Assembly (NCBI GenBank): GCA_046155225.1 | Contig: JBJXED010000039.1 | Location: forward strand, 1 to 64,000 | Direction of reading: 5' to 3' | DNA from: JAKFVA01 sp046155225 | Lineage (GTDB): Bacteria; Pseudomonadota; Gammaproteobacteria; Burkholderiales; Burkholderiaceae_C | Length of the DNA: 64,000 nt | In this document: piece by piece, positions 34,492-43,995 of the stretch | Layout: every line of letters starts with the position of its first letter | How positions within the stretch are numbered: position 1 is the first letter of the stretch | Made by a program: the position numbers and the translations under genes | The notes under the pieces: generated by a model | Told to the model about the DNA's origin: nothing | Seen by the model: only the letters and a program-made list of their open reading frames with translations | Databases searched by the model: none

Positions 34492-35481
34492 ATGAAGGCT
34501 TTTCGACTGGGACAGGTAGTCGAAGCACTGGGTGGTGAACTGCACGGCGACCCGAATTTGGCCATTCAAGGCATTGCGCCACTTGAATTTGCCAGCGCCC
34601 ATGAACTGAGCTTTCTCAGTAGTTCCAAATTTTTCCGTTATCTGCACGACTCGCAAGCGGGCTGCGTGATTGTGGGGGCCGAATTCAAGGCGCAGGCTTT
34701 GGCCCGGGGCAGTGCAATTGTTTGCGCGCAGCCGTACGTCTACTTCGCTAAATTGACGCAGCTATGGGCCCGCCATCTGGATGATCAGCTCGGTTTGCCC
34801 CAGGACTGTTTGATTCATCCTAGCGCAGTCCTTCATGACTCAGCCGATGTGCATGCCAGTGCGCGCATCGGGCCACTGTGCGTAATCGAGCGGGGTGCCG
34901 TGATTGGTGCGTACAGCGTACTCAAGTCTCGCGTCACAGTGGGCGAGAACTGCACTGTTGGCGTTCGCTGCATTTTGCATTCTGGCGTAGTGTTGGGTGC
35001 TGACGGCTTTGGTTTCGCGCCCAATGAAGGGCTTTGGGAGAAGATCGAGCAGCTTGGGGCGGTGCATCTTGGCAACGACATCGAGGTGGGCGCCAACACC
35101 TGCATTGACCGCGGCACTCTGGGCGATACAGTCATTGAAGACGGCGTCAAGATGGATAACTTGATCCAGATCGGGCACAACGTCCGCATTGGCCGCCACA
35201 GCGCCTTGGCCGGTTGTGTGGGCGTGGCGGGCAGTGCGGTGATTGGCGCGCACTGTACGGTGGGTGGCGGTGCCATTATTCTCGGGCACCTGACCTTGGC
35301 CGACCATGTGCACATCTCGGCCGCGTCGGTTGTGACGCGGTCGCTGCACAAGCCGGGCCACTACAGCGGCCTGTTTCCCATCGACGACAATGCTGCTTGG
35401 GAAAAAAACGCGGCTACTTTAAAACATTTGCACCGCTTGAGAGAGCGCGTGCTGGCCCTGGAAAAATCACGCAAGCTATGA
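34492..35481 (+). CDS. lpxD: UDP-3-O-(3-hydroxyacyl)glucosamine N-acyltransferase LpxD
   Basis: Third step of lipid A synthesis, adding the N-linked hydroxyacyl chain from ACP. The 329 residues have an N-terminal uridine-binding domain (PLEFASAHELSFLSSSKF) and a left-handed beta-helix of hexapeptide repeats (for example ARIGPLCVIERGAVIGAYS). The catalytic His lies in LIQIGHNVRIGRHSALAG, and a C-terminal helix bundle closes it. Its TGA overlaps the fabZ ATG. It is part of the lpxD-fabZ-lpxA-lpxB block. Confidence 0.96.
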   Translation: MKAFRLGQVVEALGGELHGDPNLAIQGIAPLEFASAHELSFLSSSKFFRYLHDSQAGCVIVGAEFKAQALARGSAIVCAQPYVYFAKLTQLWARHLDDQLGLPQDCLIHPSAVLHDSADVHASARIGPLCVIERGAVIGAYSVLKSRVTVGENCTVGVRCILHSGVVLGADGFGFAPNEGLWEKIEQLGAVHLGNDIEVGANTCIDRGTLGDTVIEDGVKMDNLIQIGHNVRIGRHSALAGCVGVAGSAVIGAHCTVGGGAIILGHLTLADHVHISAASVVTRSLHKPGHYSGLFPIDDNAAWEKNAATLKHLHRLRERVLALEKSRKL

Positions 35482-35918
35482 TGGACATTCACCAAATTCT
35501 GAAGCAATTGCCGCACCGTTACCCGATTTTGCTGGTGGACCGGGTTCTCGAGCTGGAAAAAGGCAAGCGCATTTTGGCGCTGAAAAACGTCACCATCAAC
35601 GAGCCTTTCTTCATGGGCCATTTCCCACACCGCCCCGTTATGCCGGGGGTGATGATGCTCGAAGCCCTGGCGCAAACCGCAGCGCTTTTGGTCTTCGATA
35701 TGGTGGGTTATGTTCCCGATGAAAAAACCATGTACTACTTTGCCGGCATTGACCATGCCCGCTTCAAGCGCCCGGTTGAGCCGGGTGACCAATTGCATTT
35801 GCATGTCAGCCTGGACCGGGTCAGGGCAGGCGTATACAAGTTCAAAGCACGCGCCATGGTGGGCAGTGATACCGCTGCCGAAGCCGAACTGATGTGTACT
35901 ATGCGCGCCGTGGCGTAA
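35478..35918 (+). CDS. fabZ: 3-hydroxyacyl-ACP dehydratase FabZ
   Basis: Dehydrates 3-hydroxyacyl-ACP in fatty acid elongation, competing with LpxA/LpxD for the same substrates, which explains its place between them. The 146-residue hot-dog fold has the catalytic His in FMGHFPHRPVMPGVMMLEAL and the Glu in the same motif. Two adjacent ATGs (35478 and 35481) are possible; the first overlaps the lpxD stop as ATGA. lpxA starts 14 bases after its stop. Confidence 0.96.
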   Translation: MMDIHQILKQLPHRYPILLVDRVLELEKGKRILALKNVTINEPFFMGHFPHRPVMPGVMMLEALAQTAALLVFDMVGYVPDEKTMYYFAGIDHARFKRPVEPGDQLHLHVSLDRVRAGVYKFKARAMVGSDTAAEAELMCTMRAVA

Positions 35919-35932
35919 GCGGGCATAGCACG

Positions 35933-36730
35933 ATGATTGGCGGCATTCATCCCACGGCCTTGGTTGATCCCCAGGCGCAGGTGCACCCCAGCGTGAGCGT
36001 CGGCCCCTACACGGTCATCGGGCCGCAGGTACAGATTGGGCAGGGCAGCCGTATCGGCGCGCACTGTGTGATTGAAGGCCACACCACAATTGGCAATGAC
36101 AACCATATTTTCCAGTTCAATTCTCTGGGTGCAATTCCGCAAGACAAAAAATACGCGGGCGAGCCTTGCGAGCTGGTGATTGGCGATCGCAACACCATTC
36201 GCGAGTTCTGTACTTTCAATATCGGCTCGCCTGGCGGCGGCGGCGCGACCCGCGTGGGTAATGACAACTGGCTGATGGCCTATGTTCATCTGGCGCACGA
36301 CTGCCAGGTCGGTGACCACACGATTTTTGCCAATAATTCGCAGCTTGCGGGCCATGTCCAGGTGGGAGATTGGGCCATCCTGGGCGGCTTTACCGTGGCG
36401 CATCAGTTTGTGCGCATTGGCGCGCACAGCATGACCGCGATGTGCGCCCTTTTGTTCGCCGACTTGCCGCCGTTTGTGATGTGTCAGGGCCAGCCGGCGC
36501 AGGCACGTTCGATGAACTATGAGGGCTTGCGGCGGCGGGGTTTCTCAACCACGCGAGTGGCTGCTGTTAAAGCCATGCACAAGGCCTTGTACCGTGATGA
36601 CCTCAGCCTGGACGCCGCCCGCGAGCGCATTGCTGCAATCGGCGTTGAGGTGCCAGAAGCACTGCAGGACGTGCAGATGATGCTCGGGTTTCTGGGGCAA
36701 ACCGTGCCACAGCGCGGGATTGTGCGCTAG
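35933..36730 (+). CDS. lpxA: UDP-N-acetylglucosamine O-acyltransferase LpxA
   Basis: First committed acyl transfer of lipid A synthesis. The 265 residues (E. coli 262) form a hexapeptide-repeat beta helix starting IHPTALVDPQAQVHPSVSVG. The catalytic His is in YVHLAHDCQVGDH, and the substrate-gating region is GGGGATRVGNDNW. The C-terminal helical domain follows HQFVRIGAHSMTAM. The ATG at 35933 is chosen over the in-frame codon at 35894. The end of the gene abuts lpxB. Confidence 0.96.
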   Translation: MIGGIHPTALVDPQAQVHPSVSVGPYTVIGPQVQIGQGSRIGAHCVIEGHTTIGNDNHIFQFNSLGAIPQDKKYAGEPCELVIGDRNTIREFCTFNIGSPGGGGATRVGNDNWLMAYVHLAHDCQVGDHTIFANNSQLAGHVQVGDWAILGGFTVAHQFVRIGAHSMTAMCALLFADLPPFVMCQGQPAQARSMNYEGLRRRGFSTTRVAAVKAMHKALYRDDLSLDAARERIAAIGVEVPEALQDVQMMLGFLGQTVPQRGIVR

Positions 36731-36740
36731 GCTTTCCGCA

Positions 36741-37889
36741 GTGGCTCCACGGTTTGGTCTGGTTGCCGGTGAAGCCTCTGGTGACTTACTGGCGGGCTTG
36801 CTCTTGGACGGCCTGCGCGCGCGCTGGCCCGGTTTGCAGGCAGTGGGGGTGGGCGGGCCGCAAATGGCCGCGCGCGGCTTTCAGGCCTGGTGGCCCAGCG
36901 ACATGCTGGCCGTGCGGGGCTATGCCGAAGTGCTGCGCCATTACCGCAAGATTGTGCGCATGCGCGAACAGCTCAAAGAGCGCTTGCTACAGCACAAGCC
37001 CGAGGTGTTCATCGGCGTTGACGCGCCCGACTTCAACCTGGCGCTGGAGGCCGGGCTGAAAGCGCAAGGTATCAAGACCGTACATTTTGTTTGCCCCTCG
37101 GTCTGGGCCTGGCGCGCCGAGCGGCTGCAAAAAATGCCTGGCCAAGTGGACCATGTGCTGTGTATTTTCCCTTTTGAGCCCGCCTTGCTGGCTCGCAGCG
37201 GTATCGCCTCGACATACGTCGGCCATCCGTTGGCAAGTGTCATTCCGATGCTGCCGGACCGCGCCGCCGCCCGTGCGCAATTGGGCTTGCAGCCGCAGGC
37301 ACAGGTGGTGGCTTTGTTGCCAGGCAGCCGTAGCAGCGAGATTCACCACCTCGCGGACCGATTCTTCAAGGCAGCGGCCTTGATGCAACGCGCCCTGCCG
37401 GAACTCCAATTTGTGCTGCCTGCGGCACCGGGGCTGATGCAGCGCCTGCGCGAAGCCCAACAGTCGCACGGCACGCTAAAGCACCTGCATATCTTGCAGG
37501 GCCAATCGCACACCGCACTGGCGGCCTGCGACTGCACGCTGGTTGCGAGCGGTACCGCCACACTCGAGGCGGCTTTGTTCAAACGCCCGATGGTTATCGC
37601 CTACCACATGCACTGGCTCAGTTGGCAGTTGACCCAGCGCAAACGCCTGCAGCCCTGGGTCGGCCTGCCCAACATCATTGCTGGTGAGGCGCTTGTGCCC
37701 GAGTTGCTGCAAGAAGCGGCCACCCCGCAGGCCCTGGCCGATGCGGTATTGCGGTGCCTGCACGACATCACCGCAGCGCCCTTGCAGACGGCCCAACTGC
37801 AGCAGCGTTTTGCGCAAATGCATGCCGATTTGCAGCGTGACACTCCCACCTTGGCCAGCCATGCCGTCGCCCAAGTTCTGGCTGCCTGA
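36741..37889 (+). CDS. lpxB: Lipid A disaccharide synthase LpxB
   Basis: GT19 glycosyltransferase joining UDP-diacyl-GlcN and lipid X. The N-terminal GLVAGEASGDLLAG is the family signature; FIGVDAPDFNL, SVWAWRAERL, PGSRSSEIHHL and ASGTATLEAALF (donor-binding region) follow. The GTG at 36741 gives 382 residues, matching E. coli; a TTG at 36720 that overlaps lpxA is an alternative. The 3' end overlaps rnhB by 29 bases, as in other betaproteobacterial lpxB-rnhB pairs. Confidence 0.95.
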   Translation: MAPRFGLVAGEASGDLLAGLLLDGLRARWPGLQAVGVGGPQMAARGFQAWWPSDMLAVRGYAEVLRHYRKIVRMREQLKERLLQHKPEVFIGVDAPDFNLALEAGLKAQGIKTVHFVCPSVWAWRAERLQKMPGQVDHVLCIFPFEPALLARSGIASTYVGHPLASVIPMLPDRAAARAQLGLQPQAQVVALLPGSRSSEIHHLADRFFKAAALMQRALPELQFVLPAAPGLMQRLREAQQSHGTLKHLHILQGQSHTALAACDCTLVASGTATLEAALFKRPMVIAYHMHWLSWQLTQRKRLQPWVGLPNIIAGEALVPELLQEAATPQALADAVLRCLHDITAAPLQTAQLQQRFAQMHADLQRDTPTLASHAVAQVLAA

Positions 37890-38475
37890 GCAAACCCACC
37901 TGGTGTGGGACGGGCCTGGCCTGGTGGCCGGCGTGGACGAAGTCGGCCGTGGCCCGCTGGTCGGCCCGGTGGTGGCCGCCGCCGTCATTCTGGACGACTT
38001 GCAGCCGATTGCCGGCTTGGCCGATTCCAAAAAACTCAGCGCGCGCCAGCGTGAGCGTCTGCACGACGAGATTCGCGCCAAAGCGCTGTGCTGTTCGGTA
38101 GCGCAGGCCAGCGCGCAGGAGGTGGACCAACTCAACATCCTGCAAGCCACGCTGCTGGCCATGCAGCGCGCTGTGGCGGGTCTGCGGCTGCGGCCTGCGA
38201 AGGTGCTGGTTGACGGCAACCGCCTGCCCAAACTGGATGTGCTGGCCGAGGCGATCGTACGCGGCGACGCCACCGTGGCAGCGATTTCTGCGGCGTCGAT
38301 TGTGGCCAAGGTATACCGCGACAGTTGGTGCCAAGCGCTGCACGCGCAATACCCGCTGTACGGTTTTGCCTGCCACAAGGGCTACGGCACGCCAGCGCAT
38401 TTGCAGGCGCTGCGCGAGCATGGCGCTTGTCCCGAGCACCGGCGCACCTTCCGCCCTGTTGCCGAGGTGCTGTGA
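37861..38475 (+). CDS. rnhB: Ribonuclease HII
   Basis: Removes ribonucleotides and RNA primers from RNA:DNA hybrids. The 204 residues show the metal-binding Asp-Glu in VAGVDEVGRGPLVGPVV, LADSKKLSARQRE, KVLVDGNRLP, and the fourth acidic site region (AISAASIVAKVYRD). The ATG at 37861 lies inside the lpxB 3' end; the longer open frame from 37678 reads lpxB out of frame and is rejected. Its TGA overlaps the next gene's ATG (TGATG). Confidence 0.95.
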   Translation: MPSPKFWLPEQTHLVWDGPGLVAGVDEVGRGPLVGPVVAAAVILDDLQPIAGLADSKKLSARQRERLHDEIRAKALCCSVAQASAQEVDQLNILQATLLAMQRAVAGLRLRPAKVLVDGNRLPKLDVLAEAIVRGDATVAAISAASIVAKVYRDSWCQALHAQYPLYGFACHKGYGTPAHLQALREHGACPEHRRTFRPVAEVL

Positions 38476-39254
38476 TGACGCCGCCCGCTGTGCTGCACAT
38501 CCGCTCGCCTGCCAACGCCTTGCTCAAAGATGTGCGCCGCCTGGCGCAGGATGGCCAGGCCTACCGCAAACAGGGCAGGGTGTGGCTCGAGGGTCAGCAT
38601 TTGCTGGACGCAGCCTTGGCCAAGGGCCTAGAACCTCTTTTTTGTGTATTTTCAGAGTCATATTGGCCTGTAGCCAGCGTAAAGTTTGCCGGTATAGCTA
38701 CTAAATTAATAGTGCTTCCAGACCTATTGTTTGCCAGCCTTAGCGCCTTGGAATCGCCTGCCGCCATGGGCTTTGTGATCGAACTGCCGCCCCAGCCCGA
38801 ATTCGCACCGCAGCGGCCCAGTGTGGTGCTGGACCGGCTGCAAGACGCCGGCAATGTCGGCTCCATCTTGCGCAGCGCCGCTGCCTTGGGTTTTGAGCAA
38901 ATCATCGCACTGGAAGGTACGGCAGCGCTGTGGTCGCCCAAAGTCCTGCGCGCGGGCATGGGCGCGCATTTCAGCCTGCGCCTGATGGAGCAGGCTGCGC
39001 TACAGCAACTGGACACATTGGCCGTTCCGCTGGTTGTCACCAGTTCGCACGCGGGCGAACTGCTGCACCGCAGCCCATTGCCATGGCCCTGTGCCTGGGT
39101 GTTTGGGCATGAAGGCCAGGGCGTGAGCCAGGCACTGATGGAACGCGCCGCTTTCAGCGTGCGCATTGCCCAGCCCGGCGGGCAGGAATCGCTCAATGTC
39201 GCAGCTGCTGCTGCCATCTGCCTGCACGCGAGTGCCGCCCATCAAGCCAATTGA
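38475..39254 (+). CDS. SpoU-family rRNA/tRNA 2'-O-methyltransferase (RlmB-like)
   Basis: A 259-residue SPOUT methyltransferase. An N-terminal L30e-like substrate-binding domain (about 1-95) precedes the knotted catalytic domain with motif 1 VVLDRLQDAGNVGSILRSAA, motif 2 WVFGHEGQGVS and motif 3 IAQPGGQESLNVAAAAAI. It most likely methylates rRNA, but RlmB, TrmH and TsnR types cannot be separated by eye. Residues about 63-80 (YWPVASVKFAGIATKLIV) are encoded by a dispersed repeat copy read in frame, inside the L30e-like domain. It is coupled to rnhB and ends the lipid A operon. Confidence 0.9.
   Translation: MTPPAVLHIRSPANALLKDVRRLAQDGQAYRKQGRVWLEGQHLLDAALAKGLEPLFCVFSESYWPVASVKFAGIATKLIVLPDLLFASLSALESPAAMGFVIELPPQPEFAPQRPSVVLDRLQDAGNVGSILRSAAALGFEQIIALEGTAALWSPKVLRAGMGAHFSLRLMEQAALQQLDTLAVPLVVTSSHAGELLHRSPLPWPCAWVFGHEGQGVSQALMERAAFSVRIAQPGGQESLNVAAAAAICLHASAAHQAN
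38663..38713 (+). repeat. Dispersed repeat, copy E (inside the SpoU methyltransferase gene)
   Basis: TTGGCCTGTAGCCAGCG, then AAAGTTTGCCGGTATAGCTA and AATTAATAG. It is one of the best-preserved copies and is translated in the sense direction as part of the host protein. Confidence 0.8.
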
Positions 39255-39297
39255 CAGGCACTGGCTTTGCGGAGCCTTTCGGTGCAGCCATGCCGCC

Positions 39298-39303
39298 TAT
39301 AAT
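39298..39303 (+). promoter_or_regulatory. Candidate -10 hexamer for carAB
   Basis: A perfect TATAAT about 140 bases before the carA start. A perfect TTGACA at 39251 is too far upstream (41 base spacing) to pair with it, and no good -35 is seen at 17 bases. The resulting leader of roughly 135 bases could carry pyrimidine/arginine control, but no structure was resolved. Confidence 0.4.
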
Positions 39304-39445
39304 TGGGGGCTTTTTTACACGCACGCCCACGCGCCATTCCCGCACCTTCCATCCAAAAGCCGCGCACAGATTAAGCTTTCAAGCCCACATCTGGAATGCC
39401 GCTTGGGCGTAGCCGAGTCTTTCGGCCCCACTTTCGGAGAACCCG

Positions 39446-40618
39446 GTGCTTTTGTCCCTACAGGCTAGTTTTCCCCCCGCCATTCTGGCGCTTGCAGACG
39501 GTACGGTTTTTACGGGTCAATCGATCGGTTTTGCTGGGCAGACCTCAGGCGAAGTGGTCTTCAACACCGCCATGACGGGCTACCAGGAAATCCTGACCGA
39601 CCCGAGTTACTGCCAGCAAATCGTCACGCTGACCTACCCGCACATTGGCAACTACGGTGTCAACCCGGAAGATGCCGAGTCCAGCAAGGTTCATGCTGCC
39701 GGCCTCATCATCAAGGACTTGCCGCTGCTGGCCAGCAACTTTCGCCAGACCCAGTCGTTGGCGGATTACCTGGCAGATCAGAAAACCGTTGCCATTGCCG
39801 GTATTGACACACGGCAATTGACGCGTTTGCTGCGCACAAAAGGCGCGCAAAACGGCTGCATCCTGGGTTTGCCATCCGGTCAGTCCATCACGCCAGACTT
39901 GATCAGCCAAGCCCTTGCCGCAGCGCGCGCTGCACCCAGCATGGCGGGGCTGGATTTGGCCAAAGTGGTCAGCACGGCGCAGCCTTATGTGTGGACGCAA
40001 ACCGAGTGGGCGCTGGGCACAGGGTTCGGCGTGCAAACTGCACCCCGGTTTCACGTCGTGGCCTACGACTTTGGCGTCAAGCACAACATTTTGCGCATGC
40101 TGGCGCAGCGCGGCTGCAAAGTCACTGTAGTGCCGGCGCAAACGGCGGCGACCAGCGTCATGGCGATGCAACCCGACGGCGTGTTTTTGGCCAATGGCCC
40201 GGGCGACCCCGAGCCGTGCGACTACGCGATCGCCGCAGCCCGCGAAATCATTGACAACGGCCTGCCCACTTTCGGTATTTGCCTAGGCCACCAGATCATG
40301 GCACTGGCCAGCGGTGCCAAAACCTACAAGATGAAGTTTGGTCACCACGGTGCCAACCACCCGGTCAAAGATTTGGATTCGGGCCGCGTCAGCATCACCA
40401 GCCAGAACCACGGTTTTGCTGTCGATGAAACCAGTCTGCCCGCCCATCTGCGCGCCACGCATGTGAGCTTGTTTGACGGCACCTTGCAAGGATTGGCCCG
40501 CACCGACAAGCCCGCGTTCTGCTTTCAGGGCCATCCCGAGGCGAGTCCGGGGCCGCAGGACATTGGGGTTTTATTTGACCGCTTTACGGCACTCATGGAG
40601 AAAAGCAAAAATGCCTAG
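39446..40618 (+). CDS. carA: Carbamoyl-phosphate synthase small subunit
   Basis: Glutaminase subunit that supplies ammonia through a tunnel to CarB for carbamoyl phosphate (arginine and pyrimidine synthesis). The 390 residues have the N-terminal CPSase domain (VVFNTAMTGYQEILTDPSY) and a class I glutamine amidotransferase domain with the nucleophile Cys in FGICLGHQIMALA and the His-Glu pair in FCFQGHPEASPG. The start is GTG at 39446 with CGGAGA five bases before. Its 3' end overlaps carB by eight bases. Confidence 0.96.
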   Translation: MLLSLQASFPPAILALADGTVFTGQSIGFAGQTSGEVVFNTAMTGYQEILTDPSYCQQIVTLTYPHIGNYGVNPEDAESSKVHAAGLIIKDLPLLASNFRQTQSLADYLADQKTVAIAGIDTRQLTRLLRTKGAQNGCILGLPSGQSITPDLISQALAAARAAPSMAGLDLAKVVSTAQPYVWTQTEWALGTGFGVQTAPRFHVVAYDFGVKHNILRMLAQRGCKVTVVPAQTAATSVMAMQPDGVFLANGPGDPEPCDYAIAAAREIIDNGLPTFGICLGHQIMALASGAKTYKMKFGHHGANHPVKDLDSGRVSITSQNHGFAVDETSLPAHLRATHVSLFDGTLQGLARTDKPAFCFQGHPEASPGPQDIGVLFDRFTALMEKSKNA

Positions 40619-43600
40619 GCGTTCTGACATAAAAAGTATTCTGATCATCGGCGCGGGCCCGATCGTCATTGGCCAAGCCTGCGAGTTTGACTACTCGGGC
40701 GTGCAGGCTTGCAAGGCCCTGCGCGAGGAGGGCTACAAGGTCATTTTGATCAACAGCAACCCCGCCACCATCATGACCGACCCTGCCACAGCCGATGTGA
40801 CTTACATCGAGCCCATTACCTGGCAAACGGTTGAAAAAATCATCGCCAAGGAAAAGCCAGACGCGATTTTGCCGACCATGGGCGGCCAGACGGCACTCAA
40901 TTGCGCGCTAGATTTGTGGCGTCACGGTGTGCTGGAAAAACACGGGGTCGAGTTGATCGGCGCGTCGCCCGAGGCGATTGACAAGGCAGAAGACCGCCTC
41001 AAGTTCAAAGATGCCATGACCAAAATCGGTCTGGGTTCGGCGCGCTCAGGCATTGCGCATTCGATGGACGAAGCCTGGGCCGTGCAAAAGACCGTCGGCT
41101 TTCCTACCGTGATCCGCCCCAGCTTCACGCTGGGCGGCACCGGCGGCGGCATTGCCTACAACCCTGAAGAGTTCGAGGTAATTTGCAAGCGCGGCATTGA
41201 GGCCTCACCCACCAGCGAACTGCTGATTGAAGAGTCGCTTTTGGGCTGGAAAGAGTTTGAGATGGAGGTGGTGCGTGACAAAGCGGACAACTGCATCATC
41301 GTTTGCTCCATCGAAAACCTCGACCCGATGGGTGTGCACACCGGCGACTCGATCACCGTGGCCCCGGCGCAGACGCTCACCGACAAGGAATACCAAATCC
41401 TGCGCAACGCCAGTCTGGCGGTGCTGCGCGAGATTGGCGTGGACACCGGCGGCAGCAATGTGCAATTTGCCATCAATCCGGCAGACGGGCGCATGGTGGT
41501 CATCGAGATGAACCCGCGCGTCTCGCGCTCCTCAGCCTTGGCGTCCAAGGCCACCGGGTTTCCGATCGCCAAGGTGGCGGCGAAATTGGCAGTGGGCTAC
41601 ACGCTCGATGAACTGCGCAACGACATCACTGGCGGTGCCACGCCCGCGTCTTTTGAACCCAGCATCGACTACGTGGTCACCAAAATCCCGCGCTTTGCCT
41701 TCGAGAAATTCCCCACTGCCGACGCCCGCCTGACGACGCAAATGAAGTCGGTCGGCGAAGTCATGGCGATTGGGCGCACTTTTCAGGAGTCGTTCCAGAA
41801 AGCCTTGCGCGGCCTCGAAGTCGGCGTGGACGGTTTGAACGAAAAAACCCAGGACCGCGAGGTGCTTGAAAAAGAATTGGGTGAGCCCGGTCCCGAACGT
41901 ATCTGGTATGTGGGTGATGCCTTTGCCCAAGGCATGTCGGTGACCGAAGTGCATGCACTGACCAAAATCGACCCCTGGTTTCTGGTTCAAATTGAAGACA
42001 TCGTCAAGATTGAGCTGGAGCTTGAGCGCCACACGCTAGCGGGTCTTGACCGCCCGACCTTGCTGGCGCTGAAGAAAAAGGGTTTCTCGGACCGTCGCCT
42101 GGCCCGTCAGCTTAAAACCACTGACACCGCCGTGCGGCAAGCCCGGCTGGCGTTCAATGTGCGTCCCGTGTTCAAGCGCGTGGACACTTGTGCGGCTGAA
42201 TTTGCCACCGACACTGCTTATCTGTATTCCACTTACGAAGAAGAGTGCGAGGCGCTGCCGACCAGCAATAAAAAAATCATGGTGCTCGGCGGCGGGCCCA
42301 ACCGTATCGGCCAGGGCATTGAGTTTGACTACTGCTGTGTCCACGCCGCGCTGGCCCTGCGCGAAGACGGCTACGAGACCATCATGGTCAACTGCAACCC
42401 CGAAACCGTCTCGACCGACTACGACACCTCAGACCGCCTCTACTTCGAGCCGCTCACGCTGGAAGACGTGCTGGAGATTGTTGACAAGGAAAAACCGCTG
42501 GGCGTGATCGTGCAGTACGGCGGACAAACACCGCTCAAGCTCGCCCTGGATTTGGAAGCCAATGGTGTGCCCATCATCGGCACCAGCCCCGACATGATCG
42601 ACGCGGCCGAAGACCGCGAGCGCTTTCAAAAACTGCTGCATGTGCTGGGCCTGCGCCAGCCGCCCAACGCCACCGCCCGCGCCGAGCCCGAGGCGCTGGA
42701 GAAAGCCGCCGCCCTGGGCTACCCGCTGGTGGTGCGCCCCAGTTATGTGCTGGGCGGCCGCGCGATGGAGATCGTGCACGAGCAGCGCGACCTGGAGCGC
42801 TACATGCGCGAGGCCGTGAAGGTCAGCCACGACTCGCCGGTGCTGCTCGACCGTTTTTTGAACGACGCGATTGAATGTGATGTCGATGCGATTTGCGACG
42901 GTCAGCGCGTGTTCATCGGCGGCGTGATGGAGCATATCGAGCAAGCCGGCGTGCACAGCGGGGATTCGGCCTGTTCGCTGCCGCCGTACTCGTTGTCGAA
43001 AGAAACGATCGATGAACTCAAGCGCCAGACGGCGGCCATGGCGCGTGCGTTGCAAGTGGTCGGGCTGATGAATGTGCAGTTCGCCATTCAGCAACTCCCG
43101 GACGCCAGCGGCGCGGTGCAGGATGTCATTTACGTGCTCGAAGTCAACCCCCGTGCCAGCCGCACTGTGCCCTATGTGAGCAAGGCCACCGGCATCCCCT
43201 TGGCCAAGGTGGCGGCGCGCTGCATGGTGGGCCAATCGCTCGATGCGCAGGGCATTCAGGCCGAAGTGACGCCGCCGTATTTCAGCGTCAAAGAGGCGGT
43301 GTTCCCGTTTGTCAAATTTCCGGGTGTGGACACGATTTTGGGCCCCGAGATGAAGTCCACGGGCGAGGTCATGGGCGTGGGCAAGACCTTTGGAGAGGCG
43401 TTTGTCAAGAGCCAGCTCGGCGCTGGTACCAAGCTGCCGCGCCCCTTCAAGCCCGACGGCAGCGCCGCAGGCAAGGTATTTCTGACTGTGAAAAACGCCG
43501 ACAAACCACGCGCCATTGAGGTGGCACGCCAGTTGTCGGCGCAGGGCTTTCGCTTGATAGCGACCAAGGGCACAGCCGCTGCCATCAACGCCGCTGGCCT

Positions 43601-43871
43601 GGCTTGCGAGAGCGTCAACAAAGTCACCGAAGGCCGCCCGCATGTGGTGGACATGATCAAGAACGACGAGATATCGCTCGTTATCAACACCGTGGAAGAG
43701 CGGCGCAATGCCATCAAGGACTCGCGCGCTATCCGCACCTCGGCGCTGCTCGCTCGGGTGACGACCTACACCACGATTGCGGGTGCAGAAGCGGCGGCGC
43801 TGGGGATGCAATACATCGACCAGCTCGGCGTGATTTCAGTCCAGGAGATGCACGCGCAGCTGGTGGCCTGA
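40611..43871 (+). CDS. carB: Carbamoyl-phosphate synthase large subunit
   Basis: Makes carbamoyl phosphate from bicarbonate, ammonia and two ATP. The 1086 residues comprise two homologous ATP-grasp halves (first starting ILIIGAGPIVIGQACEFDYS, second IMVLGGGPNRIGQGIEFDYC), an oligomerisation domain between them, and the C-terminal MGS-like allosteric domain (about 945-1086) that binds UMP and ornithine. Glycine-rich loops FTLGGTGGGIAY and YVLGGRAMEIV are the ATP-binding regions. The ATG at 40611 overlaps the end of carA. An intrinsic terminator follows before greA. Confidence 0.97.
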   Translation: MPRRSDIKSILIIGAGPIVIGQACEFDYSGVQACKALREEGYKVILINSNPATIMTDPATADVTYIEPITWQTVEKIIAKEKPDAILPTMGGQTALNCALDLWRHGVLEKHGVELIGASPEAIDKAEDRLKFKDAMTKIGLGSARSGIAHSMDEAWAVQKTVGFPTVIRPSFTLGGTGGGIAYNPEEFEVICKRGIEASPTSELLIEESLLGWKEFEMEVVRDKADNCIIVCSIENLDPMGVHTGDSITVAPAQTLTDKEYQILRNASLAVLREIGVDTGGSNVQFAINPADGRMVVIEMNPRVSRSSALASKATGFPIAKVAAKLAVGYTLDELRNDITGGATPASFEPSIDYVVTKIPRFAFEKFPTADARLTTQMKSVGEVMAIGRTFQESFQKALRGLEVGVDGLNEKTQDREVLEKELGEPGPERIWYVGDAFAQGMSVTEVHALTKIDPWFLVQIEDIVKIELELERHTLAGLDRPTLLALKKKGFSDRRLARQLKTTDTAVRQARLAFNVRPVFKRVDTCAAEFATDTAYLYSTYEEECEALPTSNKKIMVLGGGPNRIGQGIEFDYCCVHAALALREDGYETIMVNCNPETVSTDYDTSDRLYFEPLTLEDVLEIVDKEKPLGVIVQYGGQTPLKLALDLEANGVPIIGTSPDMIDAAEDRERFQKLLHVLGLRQPPNATARAEPEALEKAAALGYPLVVRPSYVLGGRAMEIVHEQRDLERYMREAVKVSHDSPVLLDRFLNDAIECDVDAICDGQRVFIGGVMEHIEQAGVHSGDSACSLPPYSLSKETIDELKRQTAAMARALQVVGLMNVQFAIQQLPDASGAVQDVIYVLEVNPRASRTVPYVSKATGIPLAKVAARCMVGQSLDAQGIQAEVTPPYFSVKEAVFPFVKFPGVDTILGPEMKSTGEVMGVGKTFGEAFVKSQLGAGTKLPRPFKPDGSAAGKVFLTVKNADKPRAIEVARQLSAQGFRLIATKGTAAAINAAGLACESVNKVTEGRPHVVDMIKNDEISLVINTVEERRNAIKDSRAIRTSALLARVTTYTTIAGAEAAALGMQYIDQLGVISVQEMHAQLVA

Positions 43872-43927
43872 GTGGCGGCCACCGCCGCTGGCAGGTGGGC
43901 AGACCCGGCATAATTCCGTCAGCACAC

Positions 43928-43962
43928 CCGCCCGGCCCCAGCGCTGGGCGGTTTTCTTTTTT
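43928..43962 (+). terminator. Intrinsic terminator after carB
   Basis: Stem CCGCCC (43928-43933) / GGGCGG (43946-43951), extended internally by the palindrome CCCAGCGCTGGG, then TTTTCTTTTTT. It ends carAB just before greA. Confidence 0.75.
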
Positions 43963-43995
43963 ATGCCGCGCAGCGGCTTGCCTTGAGATACCGAC

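Noticed and set aside
39251..39303. TTGACA (39251) and TATAAT (39298) as one carAB promoter
   Set aside because: Spacing of 41 bases is far beyond the 16-18 needed for a sigma-70 promoter.
42429..43811. 460-codon open frame antisense to carB
   Set aside because: Arg/His-rich shadow of carB without family motifs.
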